Below are positions 16,907 through 26,134 of a DNA stretch of 64,000 bases, piece after piece. The stretch is from contig CALMJS010000015.1 of the NCBI GenBank assembly GCA_937864535.1, forward strand, positions 1 to 64,000. The letters are read 5' to 3'. Position 1 is the first letter of the stretch. Each line of letters starts with the position of its first letter. Source of the DNA: an uncultured Paracoccaceae bacterium. Its GTDB lineage: Bacteria > Pseudomonadota > Alphaproteobacteria > Rhodobacterales > Rhodobacteraceae. The position numbers and the translations under genes were made by a program. The notes under the pieces were generated by a model that saw only the letters and a program-made list of their open reading frames with translations, searched no databases and was not told where the DNA came from.

Positions 16907-17974
16907 CTAGCGGAGCCTGTCGCCGTTCGTGTCGAAAATCAGGGCGCGGGCGGGGTCGAAATGGACCGTGACCGTATCGCCGGTCCGCAGCGACCGCCCG
17001 TCATCCGTCGCAATCGTGAGAACCGCGCCCGCGCCTTGGCGGGCATGGGCGTAGGTCTCACCGCCCAGATGTTCGACGATTTCGACGGTGACTTCAAAGG
17101 CCGCAGGGCCGCCACGTTTGAACAGCTCCGGCCGCAAACCCACGGTGACATTGGTCCCGACGGCAGGGGCGCTTGATATCGGCGGCATGGGGATGACCTG
17201 ACCGCCAAATTCGGCCAGTTGCAACCCCTCTGCCGTCACGGTGGCGGCGACAAAGTTCATCTTGGGTGAGCCAAGGAACCCGGCCACAAACTGGTTGTCC
17301 GGATCGTCATAGAGCGTCAGGGGCGATCCGGTTTGTTCGATCACACCGTCGCGCAGCACGACGATCTGATCGGCAAGCGTCATCGCCTCGACCTGATCAT
17401 GGGTCACATAGATGATCGTGCTGCCCAGTTCCTTGTGCAGGCGGGCGATTTCGATTCGCATGTTGACCCGCAGTTCGGCATCGAGGTTCGACAGAGGTTC
17501 ATCGAACAGGAATACCTGCGGGTGGCGGACGATGGCCCGGCCAATGGCGACCCGCTGGCGTTGGCCGCCCGACAGGTCTTTTGGGCGGCGATCCATCAGC
17601 GCCCCCAGCCCCAGAACTTGTGCGGCATCATTGACCTGTTTGTCGATCTCCGCCTTGGGTGTGCCCGCATATTTCAGCGCGAACCCCATATTTTCGCGGA
17701 CCGTCAGATGCGGGTAGAGCGCATAGGATTGAAACACCATCGCGATGCCCCGTTTCGATGCATCGACGTCGTTCATCCTCGTGCCGCCGATCAACAGGTC
17801 ACCGCCGCTGATCTCTTCCAGTCCGGCAATCATCCGCAACAAGGTGGATTTGCCGCAGCCCGAAGGCCCGACAAATACCACAAAGGCTCCCGCTTTGATG
17901 TCCAGATCGACACCACGGATAACCTGATGGCTGCCGTAGGATTTGCGGATATCGCGCAGCTCTAGCCCGCTCAT
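16907..17974 (-). CDS. sugar ABC transporter ATP-binding protein (MalK/UgpC type)
   Basis: 355 residues. Walker A GPSGCGKST, signature LSGGQRQRVAIGRA, Walker B VFLFDEPLSNLD and the switch His in YVTHDQVEA. From ~235 a C-terminal OB-like TOBE domain follows (VTVGLRPE), typical of MalK-type ATPases that energise carbohydrate importers. It is the last gene of the minus operon and lies 9 bp after the GH2 stop. It should couple to the two permeases at 20192-21876. Relatives often serve more than one importer. Confidence 0.93.
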   Translation of the reverse strand: MSGLELRDIRKSYGSHQVIRGVDLDIKAGAFVVFVGPSGCGKSTLLRMIAGLEEISGGDLLIGGTRMNDVDASKRGIAMVFQSYALYPHLTVRENMGFALKYAGTPKAEIDKQVNDAAQVLGLGALMDRRPKDLSGGQRQRVAIGRAIVRHPQVFLFDEPLSNLDAELRVNMRIEIARLHKELGSTIIYVTHDQVEAMTLADQIVVLRDGVIEQTGSPLTLYDDPDNQFVAGFLGSPKMNFVAATVTAEGLQLAEFGGQVIPMPPISSAPAVGTNVTVGLRPELFKRGGPAAFEVTVEIVEHLGGETYAHARQGAGAVLTIATDDGRSLRTGDTVTVHFDPARALIFDTNGDRLR

Positions 17975-17983
17975 GGTGCCTCC

Positions 17984-20182
17984 TTAAACGGCTGTGAGGG
18001 ATTGGGTGGTCGTCCCGGTGCGGTCGTGGCTGACGGCAATGGCGATTTCGCCCGGCCCCGTGGCCTGCACCCAGAACCCGGTCGATCCGGCGCGCAGCGG
18101 GGCAGTGGCCGGACCGATCAGCCGCCCCGCGCCCGTGACCGAAATCGTCACCGGTTCGGACATGAACGGCAGTTTGTTTCCGGCCTGATCGAGCATGCGA
18201 ACCATAACGCGGGTTGCCTCTGTCGCGGCGCAGGTCGTGGTGTCCGGCGCGACCTCTAGCGTGGTCGGCAGCGGGTCCGAAACAAAGCGGGCGGTGGCGA
18301 CGGCCTGACCGTTCACATAGCCGGTGATTTCGCCATCCTCCCACATCATGCCCCAGACGCCCAGTTCTTCGGCGGTAAAGTGGCGGCGGTCGACGATCAC
18401 CGGCGCATGCGGCAGATGCGGGAAGCGGGCGATGTCGGGCTTGATCCGCTTGGGCGGGTTGTTGCCGTAACGCAGTTCCACCTCGTCACAGTTGGTCAGC
18501 ACGATCAGCGGCAGCACGCCGCCGATGTTGCGTTCGCCGCGCGCCCAGAAGGTCACAGGTTTCATAACTGCAGCCACCGAGGGGTCGACCTGGCTGGCGT
18601 AGGCGTAGGCGGCGAATTTCGGTTCGCGGAACATGTCCATCACGCCGTGGTGGCAAATCCGGTCGCCCGAGCCAAAGTCCTTGTGCGTGTTATAGTCGAA
18701 CGCACACCAGCCGATTGTGCCCGAGACCTGCGGATCGGCGTAGCCTGCGTTCATCACTTCGAGATGGCGGATCACATGTTCGGCCTGCCGCTGTTCCTGA
18801 TCGTGGCTCTTGGTCGGGTACATATGGCCGTTATATTCGGTGATGATATAGGGAACGATCCGGTCGAGTCCGGTAACCTCTTGTTGCGGGCGCAGGCCCA
18901 TGCGTTCGCGGTTCGGGTTGTGTTCATATTCGCCCAGAACAAAGTCGTTCATCGTGTAAACGTCTTCGAGCAGTTCGCTGTCGGTGATATAGCGCACGCC
19001 GCCAGTCTGCCGGGTGCTGTCCAGTTCGCGGGCGAGGGCGTTCGTGCGGACATAGAAATCGTGGTTGTCCTGGCTTTCGTTGATGCGCACGCCCCAGATG
19101 ATGATCGAGGGGTGGTTCCAGTCGCGGGTGACCATGCGGCGGACGTTCTCGACCGCATCATCCTGCCATGCCAGATCGCCGATATGCTGCCAGCCGGGAA
19201 TCTCCTCGAAAACCATCAGGCCCAGACGGTCGCAGGCATCTAGGAAATACTTGGACTGCGGATAGTGCGAGGTGCGCACCAGATTCAGGTGCAGTTCGTT
19301 TTTCAGGATATCGGCGTCCTTTTCCTGCGCGGCACGACCGAGGGCGTAGCCGATGTAGGGATAGGATTGATGCCGGTTCAACCCGCGGATCTGGATGCGT
19401 TGCCCGTTCAGGAAAAATCCTTCGGGGCGCCATTCGGCGCTGCGGAAACCGAATGTAGTGGTGACACTGTCCGCGCCATGCGGCGTCGTCAGGTCCAGCG
19501 TCACGGTGTAGAGCGCGGGATTGTCCGTCGACCACAGCGCGATGTCCGTCAGCCCGGCAAAGCTGATATTCAGCGCGTCGCCTGTGACCTCGATCGTTTG
19601 GGTCGCGATGGCGGAGCCGGCGCTGTCGCGCAGCGTCGCGGTCATAGAGCCCGACAGGTCCAGAGCCTGCGGATTGTCCAGAGTGACGGCAATCGTCACG
19701 CGCTTGGCCTCTGCCAATACATCCGGAGTTTCGATTTTGTGCAGGCCGATCGACACCGGCGCGGTGACTTCCAGCCAAGCCTCGCGGTAGATGCCAGCGT
19801 AGGTCAGATAGTCAATCGCCCCGCCAAAGGGGGGAATGCCGGGGTTTTCGCTGCCGTCGATGACAACGGTCAGAGTATTGTCGCCATCCTGCAGCAGGCC
19901 GGTCAGCCGCGCGACAAAGGGCGTATAGCCGTCGGTATGACCAACAATCGGTTGGCCGTTTAGGGATACTTGGGCATTTGCCATCGCGCCGTCAAAGCGG
20001 ATCGACACCTCGGACCCAGCCCAAGCGGGATCGTTATTGATCACTTTGGAATAGGTAAATGTGCGCTGATAGCTGGTTTCATCAAAATAAGAGAAAGGCA
20101 GTTCGACAGCGGTGTGGGGCAGGCGAACGATGTCGCGGCCTTCGAACAGCCAGCCATCATTGAAATCGGAAACGGTGCGCAT
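17984..20182 (-). CDS. glycoside hydrolase family 2 (beta-galactosidase/glucuronidase type)
   Basis: 732 residues. Sugar-binding jelly-roll domain (~1-140), Ig-like domain (~145-250), TIM barrel (~250-560) and a further C-terminal beta domain (~620-732). The acid/base is Glu369 in RINES, where family members usually read GNE, and the nucleophile is Glu449 in IITEYNG. Cytoplasmic, no signal peptide. It sits inside the sugar ABC operon, 9 bp after the permease and 9 bp before the ATPase, so it should hydrolyse what that transporter brings in. Specificity (galactoside, glucuronide or other) cannot be told from sequence alone. The small spacing argues for one transcript. Confidence 0.9.
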   Translation of the reverse strand: MRTVSDFNDGWLFEGRDIVRLPHTAVELPFSYFDETSYQRTFTYSKVINNDPAWAGSEVSIRFDGAMANAQVSLNGQPIVGHTDGYTPFVARLTGLLQDGDNTLTVVIDGSENPGIPPFGGAIDYLTYAGIYREAWLEVTAPVSIGLHKIETPDVLAEAKRVTIAVTLDNPQALDLSGSMTATLRDSAGSAIATQTIEVTGDALNISFAGLTDIALWSTDNPALYTVTLDLTTPHGADSVTTTFGFRSAEWRPEGFFLNGQRIQIRGLNRHQSYPYIGYALGRAAQEKDADILKNELHLNLVRTSHYPQSKYFLDACDRLGLMVFEEIPGWQHIGDLAWQDDAVENVRRMVTRDWNHPSIIIWGVRINESQDNHDFYVRTNALARELDSTRQTGGVRYITDSELLEDVYTMNDFVLGEYEHNPNRERMGLRPQQEVTGLDRIVPYIITEYNGHMYPTKSHDQEQRQAEHVIRHLEVMNAGYADPQVSGTIGWCAFDYNTHKDFGSGDRICHHGVMDMFREPKFAAYAYASQVDPSVAAVMKPVTFWARGERNIGGVLPLIVLTNCDEVELRYGNNPPKRIKPDIARFPHLPHAPVIVDRRHFTAEELGVWGMMWEDGEITGYVNGQAVATARFVSDPLPTTLEVAPDTTTCAATEATRVMVRMLDQAGNKLPFMSEPVTISVTGAGRLIGPATAPLRAGSTGFWVQATGPGEIAIAVSHDRTGTTTQSLTAV

Positions 20183-20191
20183 GGGCGATCC

Positions 20192-20998
20192 TTATTTGAC
20201 AGATCCCAGCATCCCCTGAACGAACAGGCGCTGGAGGAGGAAGAAAACGATGAGTGTGGGCAGCGTCGCCAGAACCGTTCCGACCATCACCACGCCAAAG
20301 TCGGGGTAATAGGCAGAGGCCAGCGACGAGATGACCAGAGTGATGGTCTTCATTTCGTTGGTTTGCAGCACGATCAGCGGCCAGAGGTAGTTATTCCAGT
20401 TGGCCATGAACACGATGATCGTCGCCGCAGCATAGGTCGACCGCATGACGGGCAGATAGATATGCAGAAAGATCTGCCATTCCTTGAGCCCGTCAATTTT
20501 CGCCGCATCGCGCAGCTCATGCGGAAACGCCTTGGTCGATTGGCGGAAGTAAAAGATGATAAAGATCGACGCGATCCCCGGCAGCATGATGGCGGCATAG
20601 GTGTTGATCAGTCCGGCGCGGGCCATCATCACAAACAGCGGGATCATCAGCGCGGCAAAGGGAACCGACAACATCAGCAGCAAACCGGCAAAGATACGTT
20701 CGCGAAATTTGCTGCGAAACATCTCAAAACCATATCCAGCCAGCGAGGACACCAAGAGCGTCAGCACGCTGGTCGCAATCGCCAGATAGGCCGAGTTGAA
20801 GAGAACCCGCGCCACGTCGACCTGCGCGACAAAGTTCGCGATATTGGTCGCCAACTCTCCGCCAAAGGTGATTTTGCCGCGGATAATGTCGGCCGAGGTA
20901 TTCGTTGTCCCGATCAGCATCCAAAAGAACGGGAACACCGAGACAAAGGCCGCGATGCAAAGCAGGCCATAGGTGATCAGAGAACGCAGCCGGATCAT
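20192..20998 (-). CDS. sugar ABC transporter permease (MalG type)
   Basis: 268 residues, six predicted membrane helices. The EAA loop reads ELRDAAKIDGLKEWQIFLHIYLPVMR (in two parts, about 180-205), which contacts the ATPase, and the C-terminal end LQRLFVQGMLGSVK is typical of the MalG group. Its ATG (20998) overlaps the stop of the MalF-type partner gene by 4 nt, so the two are translationally coupled. Works in the inner membrane with the binding protein at 21952 and ATPase at 16907. Confidence 0.93.
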   Translation of the reverse strand: MIRLRSLITYGLLCIAAFVSVFPFFWMLIGTTNTSADIIRGKITFGGELATNIANFVAQVDVARVLFNSAYLAIATSVLTLLVSSLAGYGFEMFRSKFRERIFAGLLLMLSVPFAALMIPLFVMMARAGLINTYAAIMLPGIASIFIIFYFRQSTKAFPHELRDAAKIDGLKEWQIFLHIYLPVMRSTYAAATIIVFMANWNNYLWPLIVLQTNEMKTITLVISSLASAYYPDFGVVMVGTVLATLPTLIVFFLLQRLFVQGMLGSVK

Positions 20999-21876
20999 TT
21001 GCGGTCCTTTGCGATCAGGAATTGGAGCACGCTGAGGATAGCAACCAGAACAACGATCACATAGGAAACGGTCGCTGCATAGCCGTAGCTGGGCATGAAT
21101 TTAAAGGTCAGGTTATAGATGTACAGCGATAGCGTCAGCGTCGCATCGGACGGCCCGCCGGTGGTGATATTGTTGACTTCGTCGAACAGTTGCAGCGTAC
21201 CGATGGTAGACATCACCGTAGTGAACAGGATCACCGGCTTTAGCATCGGAACGGTGATCCGCAGGAACTGCGCCCAGCGGGGGACGCCGTCGATCCGCGC
21301 GGCCTCGTAGATCGATTTGTCGATATTTTGCAGTGCGGCGAGGTAAAAGATCATGTTGTAGCCAGTCCAGCGCCATGTAATCGCGAGGATAATCACGATC
21401 CGCGCCGTATCGGGCTGCCCCAGCCACGGGATCGGCGCGTCAATCAGATGGAGTGTTTCCAGAAACCCGTTGATGACGCCGTCGGTGGCGAACATGGATT
21501 TGAACAGGATCGAATAGGCGACCAAGGAGGTCACGCAGGGCAGAAAAATCGCCGTGCGAAACAGGCTGCGCCCCTTAAGGGCGGGATTGTTCAAGGCGAC
21601 CGCCAGCAGCAGTGCCAGAACGATCATCAGCGGCACCTGAATTACGAGGAACATCAGCGTATTGCGCAGCGCGCGCAGAAACACCGGGTCCGATATCAGG
21701 CGTTCGAGGTTTGCCAGACCGCCAAATTGCGTCATCGCGCCCCGGCCAGTCTGAAAGCTCATCCAAAGGGACCAAAGGATCGGCCAAACCATAAAGATGC
21801 CGAGCAGAACCAGCGCGGGCATGATAAACGCCCAGCCATTCAGATTTTCATTCCGTCCAAGCCGTGTCACAGCCAT
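20995..21876 (-). CDS. sugar ABC transporter permease (MalF type)
   Basis: 293 residues with six membrane helices. N-terminal FIMPALVLLGIFMVWPILWSLWMSF (in parts) and the EAA loop YEAARIDGVPRWAQFLRITVPMLKP identify the MalF/UgpA-like subunit. ATG 21876; stop overlaps the following MalG-type gene. Located 75 bp after the substrate-binding protein gene. Confidence 0.93.
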   Translation of the reverse strand: MAVTRLGRNENLNGWAFIMPALVLLGIFMVWPILWSLWMSFQTGRGAMTQFGGLANLERLISDPVFLRALRNTLMFLVIQVPLMIVLALLLAVALNNPALKGRSLFRTAIFLPCVTSLVAYSILFKSMFATDGVINGFLETLHLIDAPIPWLGQPDTARIVIILAITWRWTGYNMIFYLAALQNIDKSIYEAARIDGVPRWAQFLRITVPMLKPVILFTTVMSTIGTLQLFDEVNNITTGGPSDATLTLSLYIYNLTFKFMPSYGYAATVSYVIVVLVAILSVLQFLIAKDRK

Positions 21877-21951
21877 AGGTGCCCCGCTATGCTAAGGAGC
21901 GGCCACAACACCGGGTCGTGGCCGCAAAGGGCGCAAGAGCGCCTCGGGAGA

Positions 21952-23223
21952 TTACTGAATCTGCGATTTGACCTGCGCGGCGATTGCGGCAATCGCGTCG
22001 TCGAGCGAACCACCCTGCGCCAGCGTCGGCAATTGCGCAGCAACGGCGGCGTCAACTTCGTTGGTAAAGATGCCGTAGTTCACCCCCGGAATCTGGCCCA
22101 GCCAGTCCGAGAAGTTCTGCCAAACGGCCTGACCGCCAAAGTAGTCGTCGGCTGCGCTATAGGCTGCGCCATCGCGGGCCGCGAGGAACGAACCAACCGC
22201 GCCCTGATTGACGAGGATCGACTGGTAGAAATCTACGTCCTGCCCCCAAACCGTGGCGAGGAAGTCGATCGCGGCGTCTTTTTCCTCTGACGATTCCAGT
22301 ACATACCAGCTCGACCCGCCGAGGTTAGACGCATGGGTTGCACCCTCGATCCCGTCGATGCGTGGCAGCGGCGCAACGCCCCACTGGCCGGACATGTTGG
22401 CGGCCTTGATCGTGCCGGTCATCCACACACCGGTAAAGGTCGATGCGACCTCGCCAGAGGTAAAGCTGCCAGTGTAGTCGGACCAACCGGACACCGGTTT
22501 GTAGATCTCGGTGGTGGTCAGGATTTTGGCATAGGTTTCCAGTGCGGCGCGGAATTCGGCGCTGTTTTCGATGTTCGGTGTGCCGTCAGCGTTGAAATAC
22601 CAGCTGCCAATGGACTGCAGCAGAATACGAACCGCGCCAGCGTCGTTCAGGTCGATACCCAGCATCGGATGGCCGGTCTTTTCCTTGACGGCCTTGGCGA
22701 TGTCGATGAACTGGTCCCAGGTGATGTCCTGTAGCGCGGCGGCGTCATAGCCCGCCTCGGCCAGCAGATCGCTGCGGTAGAACAGCCCGGTCACACCGGA
22801 GTCGAAGGGTAGCGAATAGGTTTGACCGTCCACGGTCGCCAGTTCGACCTTGTAGGGGGCAAAGGCGCTGTAATCGACAGCATCGTTCAGCGGCGCAAAG
22901 GCCCCCGGGAACGACAACAGATATTTCTGCGCGCCGTAATCTTCGATCAGGACGATGTCCGGCAGGCCCTCGGTTGTGCCGGATGCCAGTTGGGTTTGCA
23001 GTTTCTGTTCGAGATCGGCCTTGGCAAAGTCGACGATGTTGAACGTCACATCCGGATGCGCAGCGGTGTAGCGGGCTGCGGCCTCTTGCATGGTGGCGCC
23101 GTTGAAATTCGGGTCCCAGCACCAAACGGTGATTTCTTCCGCCCAGGCAGTCGTCATCGCCAAGGTGCTGGCCGACAGGCCAAGTGCAATCGCATTCCGC
23201 AGCAGCGGAGCATTGATTTTCAT
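21952..23223 (-). CDS. sugar ABC transporter substrate-binding protein
   Basis: 423 residues from ATG 23223, chosen because it starts a clear Sec signal peptide (cleavage near AWA/EE, residue ~28) and has the SD GGAGG 9 bases upstream. Family 1 solute-binding protein (MalE/UgpB type): WDPNFNGATMQEAAARY, LPDIVLIEDYG, YSLPFDSGVTGLFYRSDLL, and the conserved C-terminal half with GGSSWYVLESSEEKDAAIDF. Captures an oligosaccharide in the periplasm and delivers it to the permeases. Neighbouring GH2 and GH3 enzymes point to a beta-linked glycoside. Confidence 0.92.
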   Translation of the reverse strand: MKINAPLLRNAIALGLSASTLAMTTAWAEEITVWCWDPNFNGATMQEAAARYTAAHPDVTFNIVDFAKADLEQKLQTQLASGTTEGLPDIVLIEDYGAQKYLLSFPGAFAPLNDAVDYSAFAPYKVELATVDGQTYSLPFDSGVTGLFYRSDLLAEAGYDAAALQDITWDQFIDIAKAVKEKTGHPMLGIDLNDAGAVRILLQSIGSWYFNADGTPNIENSAEFRAALETYAKILTTTEIYKPVSGWSDYTGSFTSGEVASTFTGVWMTGTIKAANMSGQWGVAPLPRIDGIEGATHASNLGGSSWYVLESSEEKDAAIDFLATVWGQDVDFYQSILVNQGAVGSFLAARDGAAYSAADDYFGGQAVWQNFSDWLGQIPGVNYGIFTNEVDAAVAAQLPTLAQGGSLDDAIAAIAAQVKSQIQ

Positions 23224-23306
23224 AGATTTTCCCTCCTCCAGTCGGCCGAAAATCTTCGACCGTCCAAAGACGTTAGCGAAGGAAAAATCACTGCGCAAGA
23301 AATTTA

Positions 23307-23318
23307 GTAAATATTTAC
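23307..23318. promoter_or_regulatory. candidate LacI-family operator
   Basis: GTAAATATTTAC is a perfect 12-bp palindrome placed directly after the stop codon of the LacI-type gene and 84 bp before the start of the substrate-binding protein gene on the same strand. This is where a promoter for the transporter operon would be. LacI-type regulators bind such symmetric sites, but the central CpG often seen in their operators is absent. Confidence 0.45.
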
Positions 23319-23319
23319 C

Positions 23320-24375
23320 TTACGTTTTACCGCCCGGTTTACGGGTGCTGCCGCGCCAGACAATTTCGTTCTGCAGCAGAACGTGTTTGGACAATTCCCG
23401 TCCGGCTTGCCGTTCGAGCACCAGATCAACGGCGGCCTCGCCAATCGCTTCGGCGGGGAGGCGAACGGTGGTCAGCGGCGGCGTCATGAACTGCGCAACG
23501 GAAATATCGTTAAAGCTCGCCACGGCGATGTCGTCGGGGATACTCAGGCCTGCCTTGTGGATGGCGCGATAGGCGCCGACGGCCATGTTATCGTTGGCGG
23601 TGACGATGCAGTCGGGCCGATCCGGCACCCCCAACAACTGTTGGGTCAGGTCATAGCCGCTGGATTCCGTGTTGTCGCCCGTCAGGCAGAGAGCCGGATC
23701 AAAACCTCCGCGCTCGACCTGCCACGCTTGATAGGCGCGACAGCGTTTTTCCGGCCGATCGATGCCGTGCTTGGGCTTGCGGTCATTCCAGCCGACAAAG
23801 GCAATCCGCTGATAGCCTGCTTGCGTCAGCGCCGAGAGCAGTTTTTCGGTCCCCAGAACCAGATCGCTCTCGACACAGTCGAACTGATCACCGGCCGGGC
23901 AATAGTCCGCGAAAACGATGTTCTGGTTATGCGCCGCGAGCCATTCGACCTCTTTGGCGACATGCCATCCGATGACAATAACCCCCGCCGCGTCCTGCAA
24001 CATGGTGGCATCGGGGCGGTCATCGGTTTGATAGACCTTGACCGTTTCGACCCGCAACGCCGCCGCGCGGCTCTCGATCCCCAGACGCAGGCTGACATAA
24101 TAGGGGTCCGCCAATTCCGCCTCGGGCCGAAGAAAATGGACCAGTGCCAGCTTGCCTCCCGATTTCGCGGCGCCACGCCGTTTGCGCGGCGTTTCATAGT
24201 TTAGCGCCTCGGCGGCCTCGATGATCGATTGCCGCGTTTGCTCGCCCACCGACAGCGTCGCGTCAAAGTTCAGGACACGGGAAACCGTGGCAACAGAAAC
24301 GCCGACTTTCTCTGCGATTTCTTTGAGAGTGACAGTGCGGCGCCGGGCGGGTTGCGGGGATTTGGACTGGGTCAT
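23320..24375 (-). CDS. LacI-family transcriptional regulator
   Basis: 351 residues from ATG 24375. An N-terminal extension is followed by the LacI HTH (TVTLKEIAEKVGVSVATVSRVLN, in two parts; ~15-40), the hinge region and a type-1 periplasmic-binding effector domain (ESDLVLGTEKLLSAL, PDCIVTANDNMAVGAYRAI, PPLTTVRLPAEAIGEAA). It lies upstream of the sugar ABC-GH2 operon on the same strand, with a 96-bp gap that contains a palindrome. It likely represses that operon until the sugar or its breakdown product binds. The upstream region 24376-24626 holds its promoter; I see no further gene in it. Confidence 0.92.
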   Translation of the reverse strand: MTQSKSPQPARRRTVTLKEIAEKVGVSVATVSRVLNFDATLSVGEQTRQSIIEAAEALNYETPRKRRGAAKSGGKLALVHFLRPEAELADPYYVSLRLGIESRAAALRVETVKVYQTDDRPDATMLQDAAGVIVIGWHVAKEVEWLAAHNQNIVFADYCPAGDQFDCVESDLVLGTEKLLSALTQAGYQRIAFVGWNDRKPKHGIDRPEKRCRAYQAWQVERGGFDPALCLTGDNTESSGYDLTQQLLGVPDRPDCIVTANDNMAVGAYRAIHKAGLSIPDDIAVASFNDISVAQFMTPPLTTVRLPAEAIGEAAVDLVLERQAGRELSKHVLLQNEIVWRGSTRKPGGKT

Positions 24376-24626
24376 GGTGCTTTCGATGGCAGGAAAGCGG
24401 GAGCGGTGCAATGGGGTCCGGCGTGCTTGTATGGTAACACGTCGGAGTTCCGCCACAGGGGATGCGCTGGGCGCAGTCCCACTGTGGGGGCTGGCGTAAA
24501 CCATCTAGGGGCCGGTCCGCGCGCGGCTGTCCCCTGAATATCCTGATGCCTCCTCCGGCATGGAGTCGCCTGTGGTTACGGCGTGTCCATACAATCAGAG
24601 TGACGCTGAAAATCGGGTAGGGCAAC

Positions 24627-24652
24627 AAAAATCGGCCCTAGCAGGCCGATTT
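24627..24652 (-). terminator. rho-independent terminator of the oxyanion transporter operon
   Basis: In the minus direction AAATCGGCC, loop TGCTAG, GGCCGATTT, then a T-run. The 9-bp stem overlaps the stop codon of the permease gene (24638-24640). Confidence 0.8.
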
Positions 24653-26134
24653 GCGGATATCGGTCGTGTGCCGGGTCCGCGTCGCGCGTCGCAGCCGTGT
24701 CGAAGCGATATCCACGGTCGCCGTCATCGCGGCGCAGGCGACCAGCAGGATCAGCGCCCGATCCACCCGCAGTTCCGCGATCGCGGCATCGACAAAAAAT
24801 CCCAATGTCGCGATGCCCAAGAGGCCCATGACTGCGGTTTCCCGAAGGACGATTTCCCACCGATACAGGCAGAGCGCCAGAAATGTGCCTGTCAGGCGCG
24901 GGGCAAATTCCCAACCCCATAGCGTGATGCCGTGCGGGGCATCCGCCCGCAGGGGTAGCACCGCCGCATCGCGGGACAGCAAGTGGGCAATGATGGCCCC
25001 GTTGTGCAGCGACAATGCCAGTACCGCAGGCAACATTGACGGGCCAAAGATCTGTAAGAACAGATACGCCAGCATATATTCCGGCAACGATCGCAGGACC
25101 ACCAGAAGGCCATAGCCGAGCGTCGATCCGATGCGTCCAGTGACACGTCGAATGGGCAGGCCAAAGCCGACAAAGGCGAGGGCCCCCATCAGCACCAGCG
25201 CGATTTGCCCGACGATGATCGTATTCCACAGTCCGGGCAGGATTTGATCCATGGTCAGGTTCGTCAGCCAGTCCCAAAGCGCGGGCAGACCGCGATCATT
25301 GCGGATCGGCGCGGGGATGATATCTGAGGTCAAAAACCGCCACAGCGCCCCCTGTCCCATCGGCGGCGCGCTTTGCAGGCTCAGCACGGTGATTGCCCCA
25401 ACCAGCCAGAGCAACGCCAGTTTCAGCCGCATCCAAATCCGGATCGACGCGATCAGCGCGACATAGCAGATCAGAACTGCGCTGGCCGCGCCATAGTTGC
25501 CCTGCTTGAAAAAACTATCGAGCTGGAAGCCAAGCGTTGGCAGTCCGATAAACCCCAGAACCGCGCTGGACCTCAGGCCACATTCGAGCCGGTAGAGCGT
25601 GTAGGACCACATGGACCCCATCGCCAATGGGGCGCGGGCAAACAGGAATCGTGACAGCGCATCGACCCGAGGCGGTAGCACGCGCGCGGGGCGCGGGTCT
25701 GTTTCGTCCAGATGTTCGGCGAAAACCTTGGCAAAAATGCCGGTATAGGGCAGGGCAATTGCCAGAACGCCTGTCAGCGGCCCGATCCCGAGACCCTGCA
25801 TCAGCATCAAGGCCCAAAATAGTTCATGGACCGATCGAACAGAAATACAAAAAAAACGTATGGGTTTGGCATAGTAGAACGGCGATAGGATCAGCCCCGC
25901 CGTGGCACCGACAGCGACCCCGCAGATGGCAAAGGCCACCGTCATCAACAGGGCGCGACCGATATCATCGACGGCGCTAAAATCCGGCCTGAGGAACCCC
26001 GCCCCCATTCTGGCCAAGGCCTGCCAGGGATCGTGCCCTGCCAATGAAAAATCGGCAAAACCGGTCGCAATCAGTCCCAGCGCGAGGAACCCCGTGATCA
26101 CCCACAGGGACGGAATGCGCCGTTCACTGCGCAT
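24638..26134 (-). CDS. fused double permease of a phosphonate/selenate-type ABC transporter
   Basis: 498 residues, about twice a normal PhnE. The first half (~1-245) and the second half (~270-490) each carry a full set of membrane helices and an ABC-permease loop: one around GSMWSYTLYRLECGLRSSAVLGFIGLPTLG (in parts), one around LALCLYRWEIVLRETAVMGLLGIATLG (in parts). The repeated motif YR-E-..-R..AV.G..G..TLG shows duplication and fusion, so a single chain can replace the permease dimer. It overlaps the ATPase gene by 11 nt. The substrate is an oxyanion; see the binding protein. Confidence 0.85.
   Translation of the reverse strand: MRSERRIPSLWVITGFLALGLIATGFADFSLAGHDPWQALARMGAGFLRPDFSAVDDIGRALLMTVAFAICGVAVGATAGLILSPFYYAKPIRFFCISVRSVHELFWALMLMQGLGIGPLTGVLAIALPYTGIFAKVFAEHLDETDPRPARVLPPRVDALSRFLFARAPLAMGSMWSYTLYRLECGLRSSAVLGFIGLPTLGFQLDSFFKQGNYGAASAVLICYVALIASIRIWMRLKLALLWLVGAITVLSLQSAPPMGQGALWRFLTSDIIPAPIRNDRGLPALWDWLTNLTMDQILPGLWNTIIVGQIALVLMGALAFVGFGLPIRRVTGRIGSTLGYGLLVVLRSLPEYMLAYLFLQIFGPSMLPAVLALSLHNGAIIAHLLSRDAAVLPLRADAPHGITLWGWEFAPRLTGTFLALCLYRWEIVLRETAVMGLLGIATLGFFVDAAIAELRVDRALILLVACAAMTATVDIASTRLRRATRTRHTTDIRKSAC

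Noticed and set aside
19970-21064. 364-codon plus-strand frame opposite the sugar permeases
   Set aside because: It is His/Gln/Arg-rich shadow sequence opposite two certain membrane permeases.
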